Shown: positions 26,142 to 34,762 of the stretch, in pieces
How the letters are laid out: the number at the start of each line of letters is the position of its first letter
Numbering within the stretch: the first letter of the stretch is position 1
Notes under the pieces: model-generated
The model's input: the letters and a program-made list of their open reading frames with translations, nothing else
Told to the model about the DNA's origin: nothing
Databases searched by the model: none
Assembly: GCF_014656055.1 (NCBI RefSeq)
Contig: NZ_BNBR01000001.1
Coordinates: 1,943,165-2,007,164 of the forward strand
Length of the DNA stretch: 64,000 bases
Reading direction: 5' to 3'
DNA from: Streptomyces griseosporeus
GTDB lineage: Bacteria > Actinomycetota > Actinomycetes > Streptomycetales > Streptomycetaceae
Translations under genes and position numbers: made by a program

Positions 26142-28967
26142 TCAGTAGGCGGGGAGGGTGCGCGGGCCGAGGTCGTCGCGGGCCGGTGGGGGCGCGAGGC
26201 GCACGGAGGCGCCGAGGACGGTCAGACCGCGCGGGGCGACGACGACCGGCTCCAGGGTGACCGCGACCACTTCGGGGTGGTCGTCGACCAGGCGGGACAC
26301 GCGCAGCAGCAGCTCCTCCAGGGCCGGGGTGTCGACCGGGGTCGAGCCGCGCCAGCCGAACAGCAGCGGGGCCGTCCGGATCGAACGCACCAGCGAGGTG
26401 GCGTCCCGGTCGGTGACGGGGACGAGCCGGTGCGCCATGTCGCCGAGCAGCTGGGAGGCCGCGCCGGCGAGTCCGAAGGACAGCACCGCGCCGGCCGCCG
26501 GGTCGATCACGGACCGTACGACCGTGTCGACACCGCGCGGTGCCATCGCCTGGACCACGGGGCGGACCTCGTCGGGCTTGCCGAAGGTCTCGGTCAGCTC
26601 GGCGTACGCGCGGCGCAGCTGTTCCTCGTCCGCCAGGTCGAGGCGTACGCCGCCGAGGTCGGCGCGGTGCCTGAGGTGCGGGGCGGTGGCCTTGAGGGCG
26701 ACGGGGTAACCGAGGGCGCGGGCGGCGTCGGCGGCGGCGTCGGCCGTCGGGGCGGGCAGCGCCGGGCGGACGTGGATGCCGTAGCGGCCGAGCAGCTCGC
26801 CGGTGGCCTCCGTGCTGAGGGTGAGGCCCTGCCCGCGCGCGAGCAGGCCGTCGATCAGCTGGGCGGCGCCCTTCTGGTCGATGTCGTCGTACTCGGGCAC
26901 CTTGCCGGGCTCGGCGGCCTCCCGCCGCCACTGGGCGTAGCGCACGGCTTCGGCGAGGGCGCGTACGGCGCGTTCGGCGGCGGGGTAGGCGGGGATGAGG
27001 CGCGGGCCGGTGGCGGGGGGTTCCTCCGGCGGGGTGGTGGGGGGCAGCTGCTGCGAGGGGCGGATCCGGCGGGCGCCGCCGGGTGCCTGGTCGGCGGCCT
27101 GCGGGGCGGTGCTCGCCGCGGCGGACAGGGCTTCGGCCAGGCCGCCCAGCTCCACGTGGACCACCAGGACCGGCTTGCCGGGTACCGCCTCGGCCGCCGA
27201 GCGCAGCGCCTCCGCCAGTTCGGCGTCGCCGGGTGAGCCCTCTCCGATCGCCGGGATGGCGGTGACGACGACGGCGTCGCACGTGTCGTCGGCCAGCGCC
27301 CGTGCCAGGGCCGCCCGAAAGTCCTCGGCGGAGGCGGCCGTCGTGAGGTCCAGCGGTCGGTGCGGGCGCAGGCCGGCGGCGAGGCACTGGTCGTAGGTGA
27401 GCACGCCGAGGGACTCGGAGTTGCCGAGGATGGCGACGCGCGGGCCGGCCGGGAGCGGCTGGCGGGCCAGCAGCAGGCCCGCGTCGACCAGCTCGGTGAT
27501 GGTGTCGACGCGGATCACGCCCGCCTGCCGGAGCAGCGCGGATACCGTGGCGTGGGGCAGCCGCGTGGCGCGGACGGCGTGGCCCTGGGGGGCGGTGCCG
27601 GTGCCCTGGACGACGACGAGCGGCTTGGCGGCGGCGGTGCGCCGGGCGAGGCGGGTGAACTTGCGCGGGTTGCCGATGGACTCCAGGTACATCAGCACGA
27701 CGTCGGTGTCGGGGTCGTCGTACCAGTACTGCAGGACGTCGTTGCCCGAGACGTCGGCGCGGTTGCCGGCGGAGACGAACGTGGACACGCCGGTGACGCC
27801 GGTGACGCCGCCGCCGCGGCGGTGCAGCCGGGACAGCAGGGCGATGCCGATGGCGCCGGACTGCGCGAACAGGCCGATCCGGCCGGGCCGGGGCATCTCG
27901 GGGGCGAGGGAGGCGTTGAGCCGGACGCCGGCGGAGGTGTTGATGACGCCGAAGGCGTTGGGGCCGATGATCCGCATGCCGTACGCGCGCGCGTGCCGGA
28001 CGAGTGCGCGCTGGCGTTCGCGTCCGTCGGGGCCGCTCTCGGCGTACCCGGCGGAGACCACGACGAGGCCCTGTACGCCGTGCTCGCCGCACTCGGCGAC
28101 GACCTCGGGGACGTGGTCGGCCGGGACGGCGACGACCGCGAGGTCCACGGGGCCGTCGATGTCGCGCACCGAGCGGTAGGCGGGGACGCCGTCGAGTTCG
28201 CTGAGGTCCTCGGGGAAGGCGCGGTTCACGGCGTAGAGGCGGCCGGTGTAGCCGGCCTCGCGGAGGTTGCCGAGGATGCTGCGGCCGACGCCGCCGGGGC
28301 TGCGGCCGGTGCCGACGACGGCGAGCGAGCCGGGCATCAGCAGCCGCTGCACGGAGCGGGCCTCGGCGCGCTGCTCGCGCGCGTACTGCACGGCGAGGGA
28401 ACGCTCGGTGGGTTCCAGGTCGAACTCCAGGCGGACGACGCCGTCCTCGAAGCTGCGCTTCTGGGTGTACCCGGCGTCCGTGAACACCTTGATCATCTTG
28501 GTGTTGGCGGGCAGCACCTCGGCGGCGAAGCGGCGGATGCCGCGCTCGCGGGCGACGGCGGCGATGTGCTCCAGGAGGGCGGAGGCGACGCCGCGGCCCT
28601 GGTGGGCGTCCTGGACGAGGAAGGCGACCTCGGCCTCGTCGGCCGGTGCGGACGCGGGCATTCCGTCGGTGCCGATCCGGTCGTAGCGTACGGTGGCGAT
28701 GAACTCGCCGCCGATCGTGGCCGCGAGTCCCACCCGGTCCACAAAGTCGTGGTGCGTGAAGCGGTGGACGTCCTTGGCGGACAGGCGCGGGTAGGGCGCG
28801 AAGAAGCGGTAGTACTTCGACTCGTCCGAGACCTGCTCGTAGAAGCTGACCAGTCGGTCCGCGTCGTCGACGGTGATGGGGCGGATGCGTGCGGTGCCGC
28901 CGTCGCGGAGCACCACGTCGGCTTCCCAGTGGGCGGGGTACTCCTGCCGGTCCGAGGCGCTCTGCAT
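26142..28967 (-). CDS. GNAT acyltransferase fused to NDP-forming acyl-CoA synthetase (Pat-like)
   Basis: A 941-residue bifunctional-type protein. The N-terminal GNAT domain (about 20-185) has the acetyl-CoA loop QDAHQGRGVASALLEHI. Then come the CoA-binding and ligase domains of the NDP-forming acyl-CoA synthetase family (PGSLAVVGTGRSPGGVG, IGPNAFGVINT, SQSGAIGIALL-type) and a C-terminal ATP-grasp segment (GYPVALKATAP). A Pro/Ala linker separates the last part. Related Pat enzymes acetylate lysines of acyl-CoA synthetases and use the synthetase domain for sensing. The usual phosphohistidine loop (SHTGAL) is altered to RLPHATVS. ATG 28967 preferred over 28997. Confidence 0.87.
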   Translation of the reverse strand: MQSASDRQEYPAHWEADVVLRDGGTARIRPITVDDADRLVSFYEQVSDESKYYRFFAPYPRLSAKDVHRFTHHDFVDRVGLAATIGGEFIATVRYDRIGTDGMPASAPADEAEVAFLVQDAHQGRGVASALLEHIAAVARERGIRRFAAEVLPANTKMIKVFTDAGYTQKRSFEDGVVRLEFDLEPTERSLAVQYAREQRAEARSVQRLLMPGSLAVVGTGRSPGGVGRSILGNLREAGYTGRLYAVNRAFPEDLSELDGVPAYRSVRDIDGPVDLAVVAVPADHVPEVVAECGEHGVQGLVVVSAGYAESGPDGRERQRALVRHARAYGMRIIGPNAFGVINTSAGVRLNASLAPEMPRPGRIGLFAQSGAIGIALLSRLHRRGGGVTGVTGVSTFVSAGNRADVSGNDVLQYWYDDPDTDVVLMYLESIGNPRKFTRLARRTAAAKPLVVVQGTGTAPQGHAVRATRLPHATVSALLRQAGVIRVDTITELVDAGLLLARQPLPAGPRVAILGNSESLGVLTYDQCLAAGLRPHRPLDLTTAASAEDFRAALARALADDTCDAVVVTAIPAIGEGSPGDAELAEALRSAAEAVPGKPVLVVHVELGGLAEALSAAASTAPQAADQAPGGARRIRPSQQLPPTTPPEEPPATGPRLIPAYPAAERAVRALAEAVRYAQWRREAAEPGKVPEYDDIDQKGAAQLIDGLLARGQGLTLSTEATGELLGRYGIHVRPALPAPTADAAADAARALGYPVALKATAPHLRHRADLGGVRLDLADEEQLRRAYAELTETFGKPDEVRPVVQAMAPRGVDTVVRSVIDPAAGAVLSFGLAGAASQLLGDMAHRLVPVTDRDATSLVRSIRTAPLLFGWRGSTPVDTPALEELLLRVSRLVDDHPEVVAVTLEPVVVAPRGLTVLGASVRLAPPPARDDLGPRTLPAY

Positions 28968-29105
28968 GGGCCCCAGAGTACGGCTCGCGTACGACAACGG
29001 CGCGAGGCAGTCTGTGGAGGACGGCCGTCGGGCCGAGGCCGCGGCCCGGCAGCCGCCGCCGGGGCGGTCGCAGGACCTCTCCGGGCATGCTTCACGATGT
29101 GGGAA

Positions 29106-29121
29106 ACTGGTCTAGACAACC
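29106..29121. promoter_or_regulatory. DasR-like operator (dre site)
   Basis: ACTGGTCTAGACAACC lies 25 bp upstream of the ptsH start. It matches the DasR responsive element (A-C/G-TGGTCTAGACCA-G/C-T) at most positions, with a perfect GGTCTAGAC core. In Streptomyces coelicolor the GlcNAc regulator DasR controls ptsH, so position and sequence agree. Confidence 0.8.
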
Positions 29122-29146
29122 CTGAACACCTGAAGGGCAGCAACAC

Positions 29147-29428
29147 ATGGCTGAGCGCCGCGTCAACGTCGGCTGGGCCGAGGGTCTCCACGCCCGCCCC
29201 GCCTCCATCTTCGTCCGAGCCGCCACGGCCGCAGGCGTCCCGGTGACGATCGCCAAGGCCGGCGGCACCCCCGTCAACGCGGCCTCCATGCTGGCCGTCC
29301 TGGGCCTGGGCGCCCAGGGCGGTGAGGAGATCGTCCTCGCCTCCGACGCGGAGGGTGCGGACGCCGCCCTCGACCGTCTGGCGAAGCTGGTCTCCGAGGG
29401 TCTCGAGGAGCTTCCCGAGACCGTCTGA
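29147..29428 (+). CDS. ptsH: Phosphocarrier protein HPr
   Basis: A 93-residue PTS phosphocarrier. Phosphorylation site His15 is in GLHARPAS, and the regulatory-type Ser47 is in NAASMLAV. HPr passes phosphate from enzyme I to sugar-specific enzyme IIA/IIB, used in Streptomyces for N-acetylglucosamine and fructose uptake. The gene stands alone; ptsI is not adjacent. The upstream dre site implies repression by DasR and induction by GlcNAc metabolism. It is convergent with an FCD-type GntR gene 195 bp away. Confidence 0.95.
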   Translation: MAERRVNVGWAEGLHARPASIFVRAATAAGVPVTIAKAGGTPVNAASMLAVLGLGAQGGEEIVLASDAEGADAALDRLAKLVSEGLEELPETV

Positions 29429-29463
29429 GCCGTCCGTCGTACACGCCGGAGCCGTGTCGCCCT

Positions 29464-29520
29464 TTTCCCGGGGCGGCGCGGCTCCGCCGTTTTCCGGGGC
29501 GGCGCGGTCCGTCGTTTCCG
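29464..29520. repeat. Short direct repeat after ptsH
   Basis: A GGGGCGGCGCGG-containing unit of about 31 bp occurs twice in tandem with small differences in the space between ptsH and the GntR gene. No strong hairpin terminator is visible. Confidence 0.45.
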
Positions 29521-29622
29521 GGCACACGGAAAACGCGTCGGCATGAATTCACGCCGCACGCGGAGAAAGGCAGCAGAAATACGCCGCCATCGAATATCCC
29601 CTCTTTGTATACGGCCCCTGTG

Positions 29623-30309
29623 TTAATGCCGCGGGCCCGCCACGTTTACGGGATGTTGCGAAGTCCTCACACGGTCCGCGGCCGTGGCGAACCGCAGCCG
29701 GTGGGCGGCGGTGAAACGCTCGGTGTGCTGCGCGGTGACGGCACGCGCGCGTTCGCTGTCGCCGCGGGCCACGGCGTCCACGATGGCGCCGTGCTGCGCC
29801 CAGGACTCCACGGGGTCGGCCGGTGCCTCCACGGCGTACATCCAGGCGATCTTGTGCCGGAGCTGGGTGAGCGTCGCGGTCAGCGCCTGGCTGCCGGAGG
29901 CCTGGGCGAGCGTCTCATGGAACCAGCCGCCCAGGGAGCGCAGGTCGTCGCTGTTGCCGCGCCTGGCCCGCTCCTGGCCGATCCGGACCAGTCCGCGCAG
30001 TACCTTCAGATGGGCCTCGGTGCGGCGCTGGGCGGCCCGGGAGGCGCCGAGCGGCTCCAGCAGCAGGCGCATCTCCAGCAGGTCGGCGGCCTCCTGCTCG
30101 GTCGGTTCGGCCACGCACGCGCCCGCGTGCCGGCGCGTCACCACGAAGCCCTCGGCCTCCAGGGTGCGCAGCGCCTCGCGGACGGGGACGCGGGAGACGC
30201 CGTAGCGGCGCGCCAGCAGGTCCTCGGTGAGCCGGCTGCCGCGCTCGTAGACACCCGCGACGATGTCGTCCCGGATCGCCGTGCACACCGAATGCGCCGG
30301 AATACGCAT
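29623..30309 (-). CDS. GntR-family transcriptional regulator, FCD (FadR) subfamily
   Basis: A 228-residue regulator. The N-terminal winged helix (about 8-72) has the GntR signature SRVPVREALRTLEAEGFVV. The C-terminal FCD domain (about 80-215) is all-helical, with MRLLLEPLGA, WFHETLAQASG and AQHGAIVDAVARGD carrying the Asp/His positions that bind metal and ligand. ATG 30309 has a strong GGAGG ribosome site. It is not next to an obvious metabolic target, so the ligand is unknown. It lies upstream of no co-directional gene other than the M23 peptidase that precedes it. Confidence 0.85.
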   Translation of the reverse strand: MRIPAHSVCTAIRDDIVAGVYERGSRLTEDLLARRYGVSRVPVREALRTLEAEGFVVTRRHAGACVAEPTEQEAADLLEMRLLLEPLGASRAAQRRTEAHLKVLRGLVRIGQERARRGNSDDLRSLGGWFHETLAQASGSQALTATLTQLRHKIAWMYAVEAPADPVESWAQHGAIVDAVARGDSERARAVTAQHTERFTAAHRLRFATAADRVRTSQHPVNVAGPRH

Positions 30310-30455
30310 GACCGACCTCCGCCATAATCCCCGTGACACGTCGACGATTGACGCGTGTTCAGTGACTCTATGGCAATGCGGCCGAATTTCCGACGGCGGC
30401 CGGTAATCCATGGATATTTTTTGGCCAGGGAGACCGTGGAGACGGCGTGGAAACG

Positions 30456-30485
30456 CCGAAGCCCCGGCTCGGGCCGGGGCTTCGG
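30456..30485 (-). terminator. Hairpin terminator after M23 peptidase gene
   Basis: A perfect 13-bp stem (30456-30468 with 30473-30485) and 4-nt loop, 20 bp past the M23 stop. Confidence 0.8.
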
Positions 30486-30505
30486 GGAAGAGCGCGGTGA
30501 CGCCG

Positions 30506-31279
30506 TCAGAGGCTGACGCCGTGCAGGCGGAGGTAGGCGACCGGGTCGATGTCCGAGCCGTACTCCGGGCTCGTGCGCGCCTCGAAGTGCAGGTGCGGGC
30601 CGGTGACGTTGCCGGTCGCGCCCGACAGGCCGATCTGCCGGCCGGCCTCGACGTGCTGCCCGACCGAGACGGCGATGGAGGACAGGTGGCCGTACTGGGT
30701 GTACGTGCCGTCGTTCATCCGGATGACGACCTGGTTGCCGTAGGCGCCGCCCCAGCCGGCCTCGACGACGGTGCCGTAGCCGACCGCGTGGACGGGGGTG
30801 CCGCTCGCGGCGTGGAAGTCGATGCCGGTGTGGCTGCCGGAGGACCACAGCGAGCCGCCGGTGCGGTAGCCGGTGGAGACGTACGAGTGGGCGATCGGCG
30901 CGACGAAGGTGTTCAGGCGCTTGCGCTCGGCCTCGCGGGCCGCGCGCTCCCTGGCCTCGCGGGCCTTCTTCGCCGCCTCGGCGGCCTTCTGGCGGGCGGC
31001 CTCCTCGGCCGCCTTGCGCTCGGCGGCCTCCTTCTGCGCCTCCGCCTGGGCGTCGATCTCCTCGGCGACCGAGTCGATCTGCTGGGCGACGGGGTTGTCC
31101 ACGGCGAGGACCGGCAGCAGCCCGGTCTGCTCGGCGGTGGACTCCGCGGCGAGCGCGGGAGCGGCGAGGGAGCCGATGACGCCGGTGGTGGTGAGGGCGG
31201 CGATGCCGGCCGCCTGCGCGGTGGTCCGCTTCATCCGGCTCGGACGGCGGTGCTTACCGGTGGCGCAGATGAACGCCAT
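30506..31279 (-). CDS. Secreted M23 (LytM-type) peptidoglycan endopeptidase
   Basis: A 257-residue cell-wall hydrolase. Residues 1-44 form a long signal peptide (MAFICATGKHRRPSR then a hydrophobic core ending ALAAES). An Ala/Glu/Lys coiled coil spans about 65-122. The M23 domain (about 125-255) has zinc ligands in HTGIDF, the GHLS motif and HLHFE. It would cleave peptide cross-links. It is preceded by a cyclic-di-AMP riboswitch, as known for other Streptomyces muralytic genes. A start at 31234 (MKRTTAQ) is possible, but the longer form matches relatives. Confidence 0.9.
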   Translation of the reverse strand: MAFICATGKHRRPSRMKRTTAQAAGIAALTTTGVIGSLAAPALAAESTAEQTGLLPVLAVDNPVAQQIDSVAEEIDAQAEAQKEAAERKAAEEAARQKAAEAAKKAREARERAAREAERKRLNTFVAPIAHSYVSTGYRTGGSLWSSGSHTGIDFHAASGTPVHAVGYGTVVEAGWGGAYGNQVVIRMNDGTYTQYGHLSSIAVSVGQHVEAGRQIGLSGATGNVTGPHLHFEARTSPEYGSDIDPVAYLRLHGVSL

Positions 31280-31300
31280 GTACTGGCTGGTCCTTTCCTT

Positions 31301-31450
31301 CCCTCTCGCCTACCGGGTTAGCTGACGGGTTCGGAGCAGGAAGGTCTCCTACGGACCCCCTCGCACAGGCGCGGGCGTCCGATTCACCCCAGGGACTGCG
31401 ATGGGTCCCCGGCTCCCCTGGCTCGCGCCGTACGGGGACTCGGCGATGAC
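31301..31450 (-). ncRNA. Cyclic di-AMP riboswitch (ydaO/yuaA class)
   Basis: Read on the minus strand, the leader contains the hallmark blocks of the class in order: GCCGGGGACCC, GGGGTGAATCGG, GGAGACCTTCCTGCTCC, CCGAACCCGTCAGCTAACC and GGTAGGCGAGAGG. It ends about 20 nt before the M23 peptidase start. This class switches off cell-wall hydrolase genes when c-di-AMP is high in Streptomyces. The 5' boundary is approximate. Confidence 0.9.
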
Positions 31451-31624
31451 TGTCCGGTGCCGCGGGTGCGGCGCACTGCCTGACGAACAGCCCGGACGAC
31501 GCTAAGGGGACGCACTTTCAATCCTCAAACGGAACAGGGGTTTTGTAGCGCATCCCACAGGCCAGATGGGCAACCTCCGCCCCAATTCGGACATATGGCG
31601 GCCCCGTCGCCTTTGGATGCAAAA

Positions 31625-31655
31625 GGGCCCTGGTGGTCCGTCACCACCAGGGCCC
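31625..31655 (-). terminator. Intrinsic terminator of the M16 operon
   Basis: A perfect 13-bp stem (31625-31637 with 31643-31655), 5-nt loop, followed on the minus strand by a TTTT tract: a classic intrinsic terminator. Confidence 0.88.
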
Positions 31656-31681
31656 CACGCGCGTGTGCCGCGGCCCGGCTG

Positions 31682-33070
31682 CTACTCGGCCGGGACGACG
31701 GTGACTTCGCCGATGCCGAGCGCCGCCACGGGCTCCTTGATCTGCGCGGCGTCCCCGACGAGGACCGTGACCAGGCGGTCCACCGGGAAGGCGTTCACGA
31801 CCGCCGCGGTGGCCTCCACGGTGCCGGTGACGGCCAGCCGGCGGTACAGCGCGGCCTGGAAGTCGTCGGGCAGGTGCTGCTCGACCTGGTCGGCCAGCGT
31901 GCTCGCCACGGCCGCCGCGGTCTCGTACTTCAGCGGGGCCACGCCGACCAGGTTCTGCACGGCGACGTCGCGTTCGGCGTCGGTCAGGCCCTCCGCGGCG
32001 AGGGTGCGCAGCACCTTGAACAGGTCGTCGAGGGCCGGCCCGGTGTTGGGCGTGTCGACCGAGCCGCTGATGGCGAGCATCGAGGCGCCGCTGCCGTCGG
32101 GCGCGGAGCGCAGGACCTGCCCGAACGAGCGCACCCCGTAGGTGTAGCCCTTCTCCTCGCGCAGGACGCGGTCCAGGCGGGAGGTGAGGGTGCCGCCGAG
32201 GCAGTACGTGCCGAGCACCTGGGCGGGCCAGACGCTGTCGTGCCGGTCGGGGCCGATACGGCCGATCAGCAGCTGCGTCTGGACGGCGCCGGGGCGGTCG
32301 ACGATGACGACCCGGCCGGTGTCGTCGGCGGTCACCGGCGGCACGGGCCGCGGCGCGGCCGAGGAGCCCGTCCAGGCGCCCAGGGTGTCGCCGAGCAGCT
32401 CGTCGAGGTCGATACCGGTGAGGTCGCCGACGACCACGGCGGTGGCGGTGGCGGGCCGCACATGGCGCTCGTAGAAGGCGCGGACGGCCGCGGCGTCGAT
32501 GCCGGCGACGGTCTCCTCGGTGCCCTGGCGCGGACGCGACATGCGCGAGGTCGCCGGGAACAGCTCCTTGGACAGCTCCTTGGCGGCGCGCCGGGAGGGG
32601 TTGGCCAGCTCGTGCGGGATCTCGTCGAGGCGGTTGCGCACCAGGCGCTCGATCTCGCTGTCGGCGAAGGCGGGCGCCCGCAGCGCGTCGGCGACCAGCC
32701 CGAGCGCCTTGGCCAGGCGGGAGGCGGGCACCTCCAGGCTGAGCCGGACGCCGGGGTGGTCGGCGTGCGCGTCGAGGGTGGCGCCGCAGCGCTCCAGCTC
32801 GGCGGCGAACTCCTCCGCGGAGTGCTTGTCGGTGCCCTCGGAGAAGGCGCGGGCCATGATCGTGGCGACACCGTCGAGCCCGGCCGGCTCGGCGTCCAGC
32901 GGCGCGTCGAGCAGCACCTCCACGGCGACGACCTGCTGGCCGGGGCGGTGGCAGCGCAGCACGGTCAGGCCGTTGCCGAGGCTGCCGCGCTCCGGGGCCG
33001 GGAAGGCCCACGGCCTGGGCTCGCCCGCCGTGGGCTGCGGGTGGAACTCCATCTGGGCGAGCTCGGTCAC
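31682..33070 (-). CDS. M16-family peptidase homologue lacking the zinc motif
   Basis: A 462-residue protein with the two-domain M16 fold (RGSLGNGLTVLRCHRPGQQVV at the start; later YCLGGTLTSRLDRVLREEKGYTYGVRS, the conserved R/Y substrate-binding motif). The HxxEH zinc site is absent: the matching place reads GVATIMARAFSEG. The R/Y motif is kept, so it probably acts as the non-catalytic partner of the upstream M16 protein, as in mitochondrial processing peptidase and other bacterial pairs. The GTG start overlaps the stop of the partner gene (GTGA). Cytoplasmic; no signal peptide. Confidence 0.87.
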   Translation of the reverse strand: MTELAQMEFHPQPTAGEPRPWAFPAPERGSLGNGLTVLRCHRPGQQVVAVEVLLDAPLDAEPAGLDGVATIMARAFSEGTDKHSAEEFAAELERCGATLDAHADHPGVRLSLEVPASRLAKALGLVADALRAPAFADSEIERLVRNRLDEIPHELANPSRRAAKELSKELFPATSRMSRPRQGTEETVAGIDAAAVRAFYERHVRPATATAVVVGDLTGIDLDELLGDTLGAWTGSSAAPRPVPPVTADDTGRVVIVDRPGAVQTQLLIGRIGPDRHDSVWPAQVLGTYCLGGTLTSRLDRVLREEKGYTYGVRSFGQVLRSAPDGSGASMLAISGSVDTPNTGPALDDLFKVLRTLAAEGLTDAERDVAVQNLVGVAPLKYETAAAVASTLADQVEQHLPDDFQAALYRRLAVTGTVEATAAVVNAFPVDRLVTVLVGDAAQIKEPVAALGIGEVTVVPAE

Positions 33071-34461
33071 TTGGCCGCCTCCTCGTTGTCGTCGGTGGCT
33101 TCCACGGTGGCCGCGGACTCCGGGTCTTCGGTGCCTTCCACGTCCTCGGCGTGCTCCGGGGCGAGCGGCTCGTAGACGAGCACGGCGCGGTTGTCGGGGC
33201 GCAGGCGCGCCTTGGCGACCTCCTGGACCTCCTCGGGCGTCACCTCCAGCACGCGCTGCACGGCGGTGAGGGCGAGCTGCGGGTCGCCGAACAGGACGGC
33301 GAACCGGCACAGTTCGTCGGCGCGGCCTGCGACCGTGCCGAGCCGGTCCAGCCACTCGCGCTCCAGCTGGGCCTGGGCGCGCTCCATCTCCTCGGGGGTG
33401 GGCCCCTCCTCGGCGAACCGGGCCAGCTCCTCGTCGATGGCGGCCTCGATGACCGGCACCTCGACGTCACCGGAGGTCTTCACGTCCAGCCAGCCAAGGG
33501 AGGGCGCGCCGGCCAGCCGCAGCAGGCCGAAGCCGGCCGCGACGGCCGTACGGTCGCGGCGCACGAGCCGGTTGTACAGGCGGGAGGACTCGCCGCCGCC
33601 GAGGACGGTCAGGGCGAGGTCGGCCGCGTCGCACGCGCGCGTGCCGTCGTGCGGCAGCCGGTAGGCGGCCATCAGGGCGCGGGCCGGCACCTCCTCCTCG
33701 ACGACCTCGCGCAGCTCCCGGCCGATGACGTCGGGCAGGGTGCCGTCGCGGGGCGCGGGCTTGCCGTCGTGGGAGGGGATGGAGCCGAAGTACTTCTCGA
33801 TCCAGGCGAGGGTCTGCTCGGGGTCGATGTCGCCGACGACCGACAGCACCGCGTTGTTCGGCGCGTAGTAGGTGCGGAAGAACTGGCGCGCGTCCTCCAG
33901 GGTGGCCGCGTCCAGGTCCGCCATCGAGCCGATCGGCGTGTGGTGGTACGGGTGGCCCTCCGGGTAGGCGAGGGCGGTCAGCCGCTCGAAGGCGGTGCCG
34001 TAGGGGACGTTGTCGTAGCGCTGGCGGCGCTCGTTCTTGACGACGTCGCGCTGGTTCTCCATGGACTCGTCGTCGAGCGCGGCGAGCAGGGAGCCCATGC
34101 GGTCGGCCTCCAGCCAGAGGGCGAGCTCCAGCTGGTGGGCGGGCATGGTCTCGAAATAGTTGGTGCGCTCGAAGCTGGTGGTGCCGTTGAGCGAGCCGCC
34201 GGCGCCCTGCACCAGCTCGAAGTGACCGTTGCCCTTGACCTGGGCGGAGCCCTGGAACATCAGGTGCTCGAAAAGGTGAGCCAGGCCGGTACGTCCCTTG
34301 ACTTCGTGGCGGGAGCCGACGTCGTACCAGAGGCACACCGCCGCGACCGGGGTCAGGTGGTCCTCGGAGAGCACCACGCGCAGGCCGTTGGCCAGGCGGT
34401 GCTCGGTCGCTGTCAGGCCGCCGGAGCCTGCCTCGGCTGTGGCCGTGTGACCCATGGGCAT
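33067..34461 (-). CDS. M16-family zinc peptidase, catalytic subunit
   Basis: A 464-residue M16B peptidase. The zinc motif is HLFEH (in GLAHLFEHLMFQGS), with the distal Glu in ENQRDVVKNERRQRYDN. It degrades peptides inside a clamshell formed by two domains. The acidic C-terminal tail (about 435-464, EDVEGTEDPESAATVEATDDNEEAAK) is unusual. ATG 34461 (MPMGHT) is chosen because GAAGGGA lies 5-6 nt upstream. Translationally coupled to the non-catalytic homologue downstream. Divergent from parC. Confidence 0.9.
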   Translation of the reverse strand: MPMGHTATAEAGSGGLTATEHRLANGLRVVLSEDHLTPVAAVCLWYDVGSRHEVKGRTGLAHLFEHLMFQGSAQVKGNGHFELVQGAGGSLNGTTSFERTNYFETMPAHQLELALWLEADRMGSLLAALDDESMENQRDVVKNERRQRYDNVPYGTAFERLTALAYPEGHPYHHTPIGSMADLDAATLEDARQFFRTYYAPNNAVLSVVGDIDPEQTLAWIEKYFGSIPSHDGKPAPRDGTLPDVIGRELREVVEEEVPARALMAAYRLPHDGTRACDAADLALTVLGGGESSRLYNRLVRRDRTAVAAGFGLLRLAGAPSLGWLDVKTSGDVEVPVIEAAIDEELARFAEEGPTPEEMERAQAQLEREWLDRLGTVAGRADELCRFAVLFGDPQLALTAVQRVLEVTPEEVQEVAKARLRPDNRAVLVYEPLAPEHAEDVEGTEDPESAATVEATDDNEEAAK

Positions 34462-34762
34462 GTACGTCCCTTCGATCGCGGGCGGTCGTCGAAACCGCTC
34501 GTTTCCTGCCGGTCCTGCCACTGTATGCAAGCGGGCGGACGACCGGCGAAGTTCCCGCGGGAGGTACGCCGAGAGCGAGATCGCGTAGCCTCGGCGGTTG
34601 ACCCCGGAACCGGACCGGGCGGCCGGGTGCGAGCGAGCCCCGCTCCGCGTGACGCCGGGGCCGGATCCCTGTCACGCCGGGTCCCGGCCCGCGTTGTCAG
34701 TCCCGCGGTCCACAATGGTCCGCGTCAGATCCCGTTCACGCTTCAGCAAGGAGCCAGGAGCG

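Noticed and set aside
25579..29088. Minus-strand 1169-codon Arg/Pro-rich frame
   Set aside because: Out-of-frame shadow of the GNAT-synthetase gene; composition is typical of frame-shifted high-GC coding DNA.
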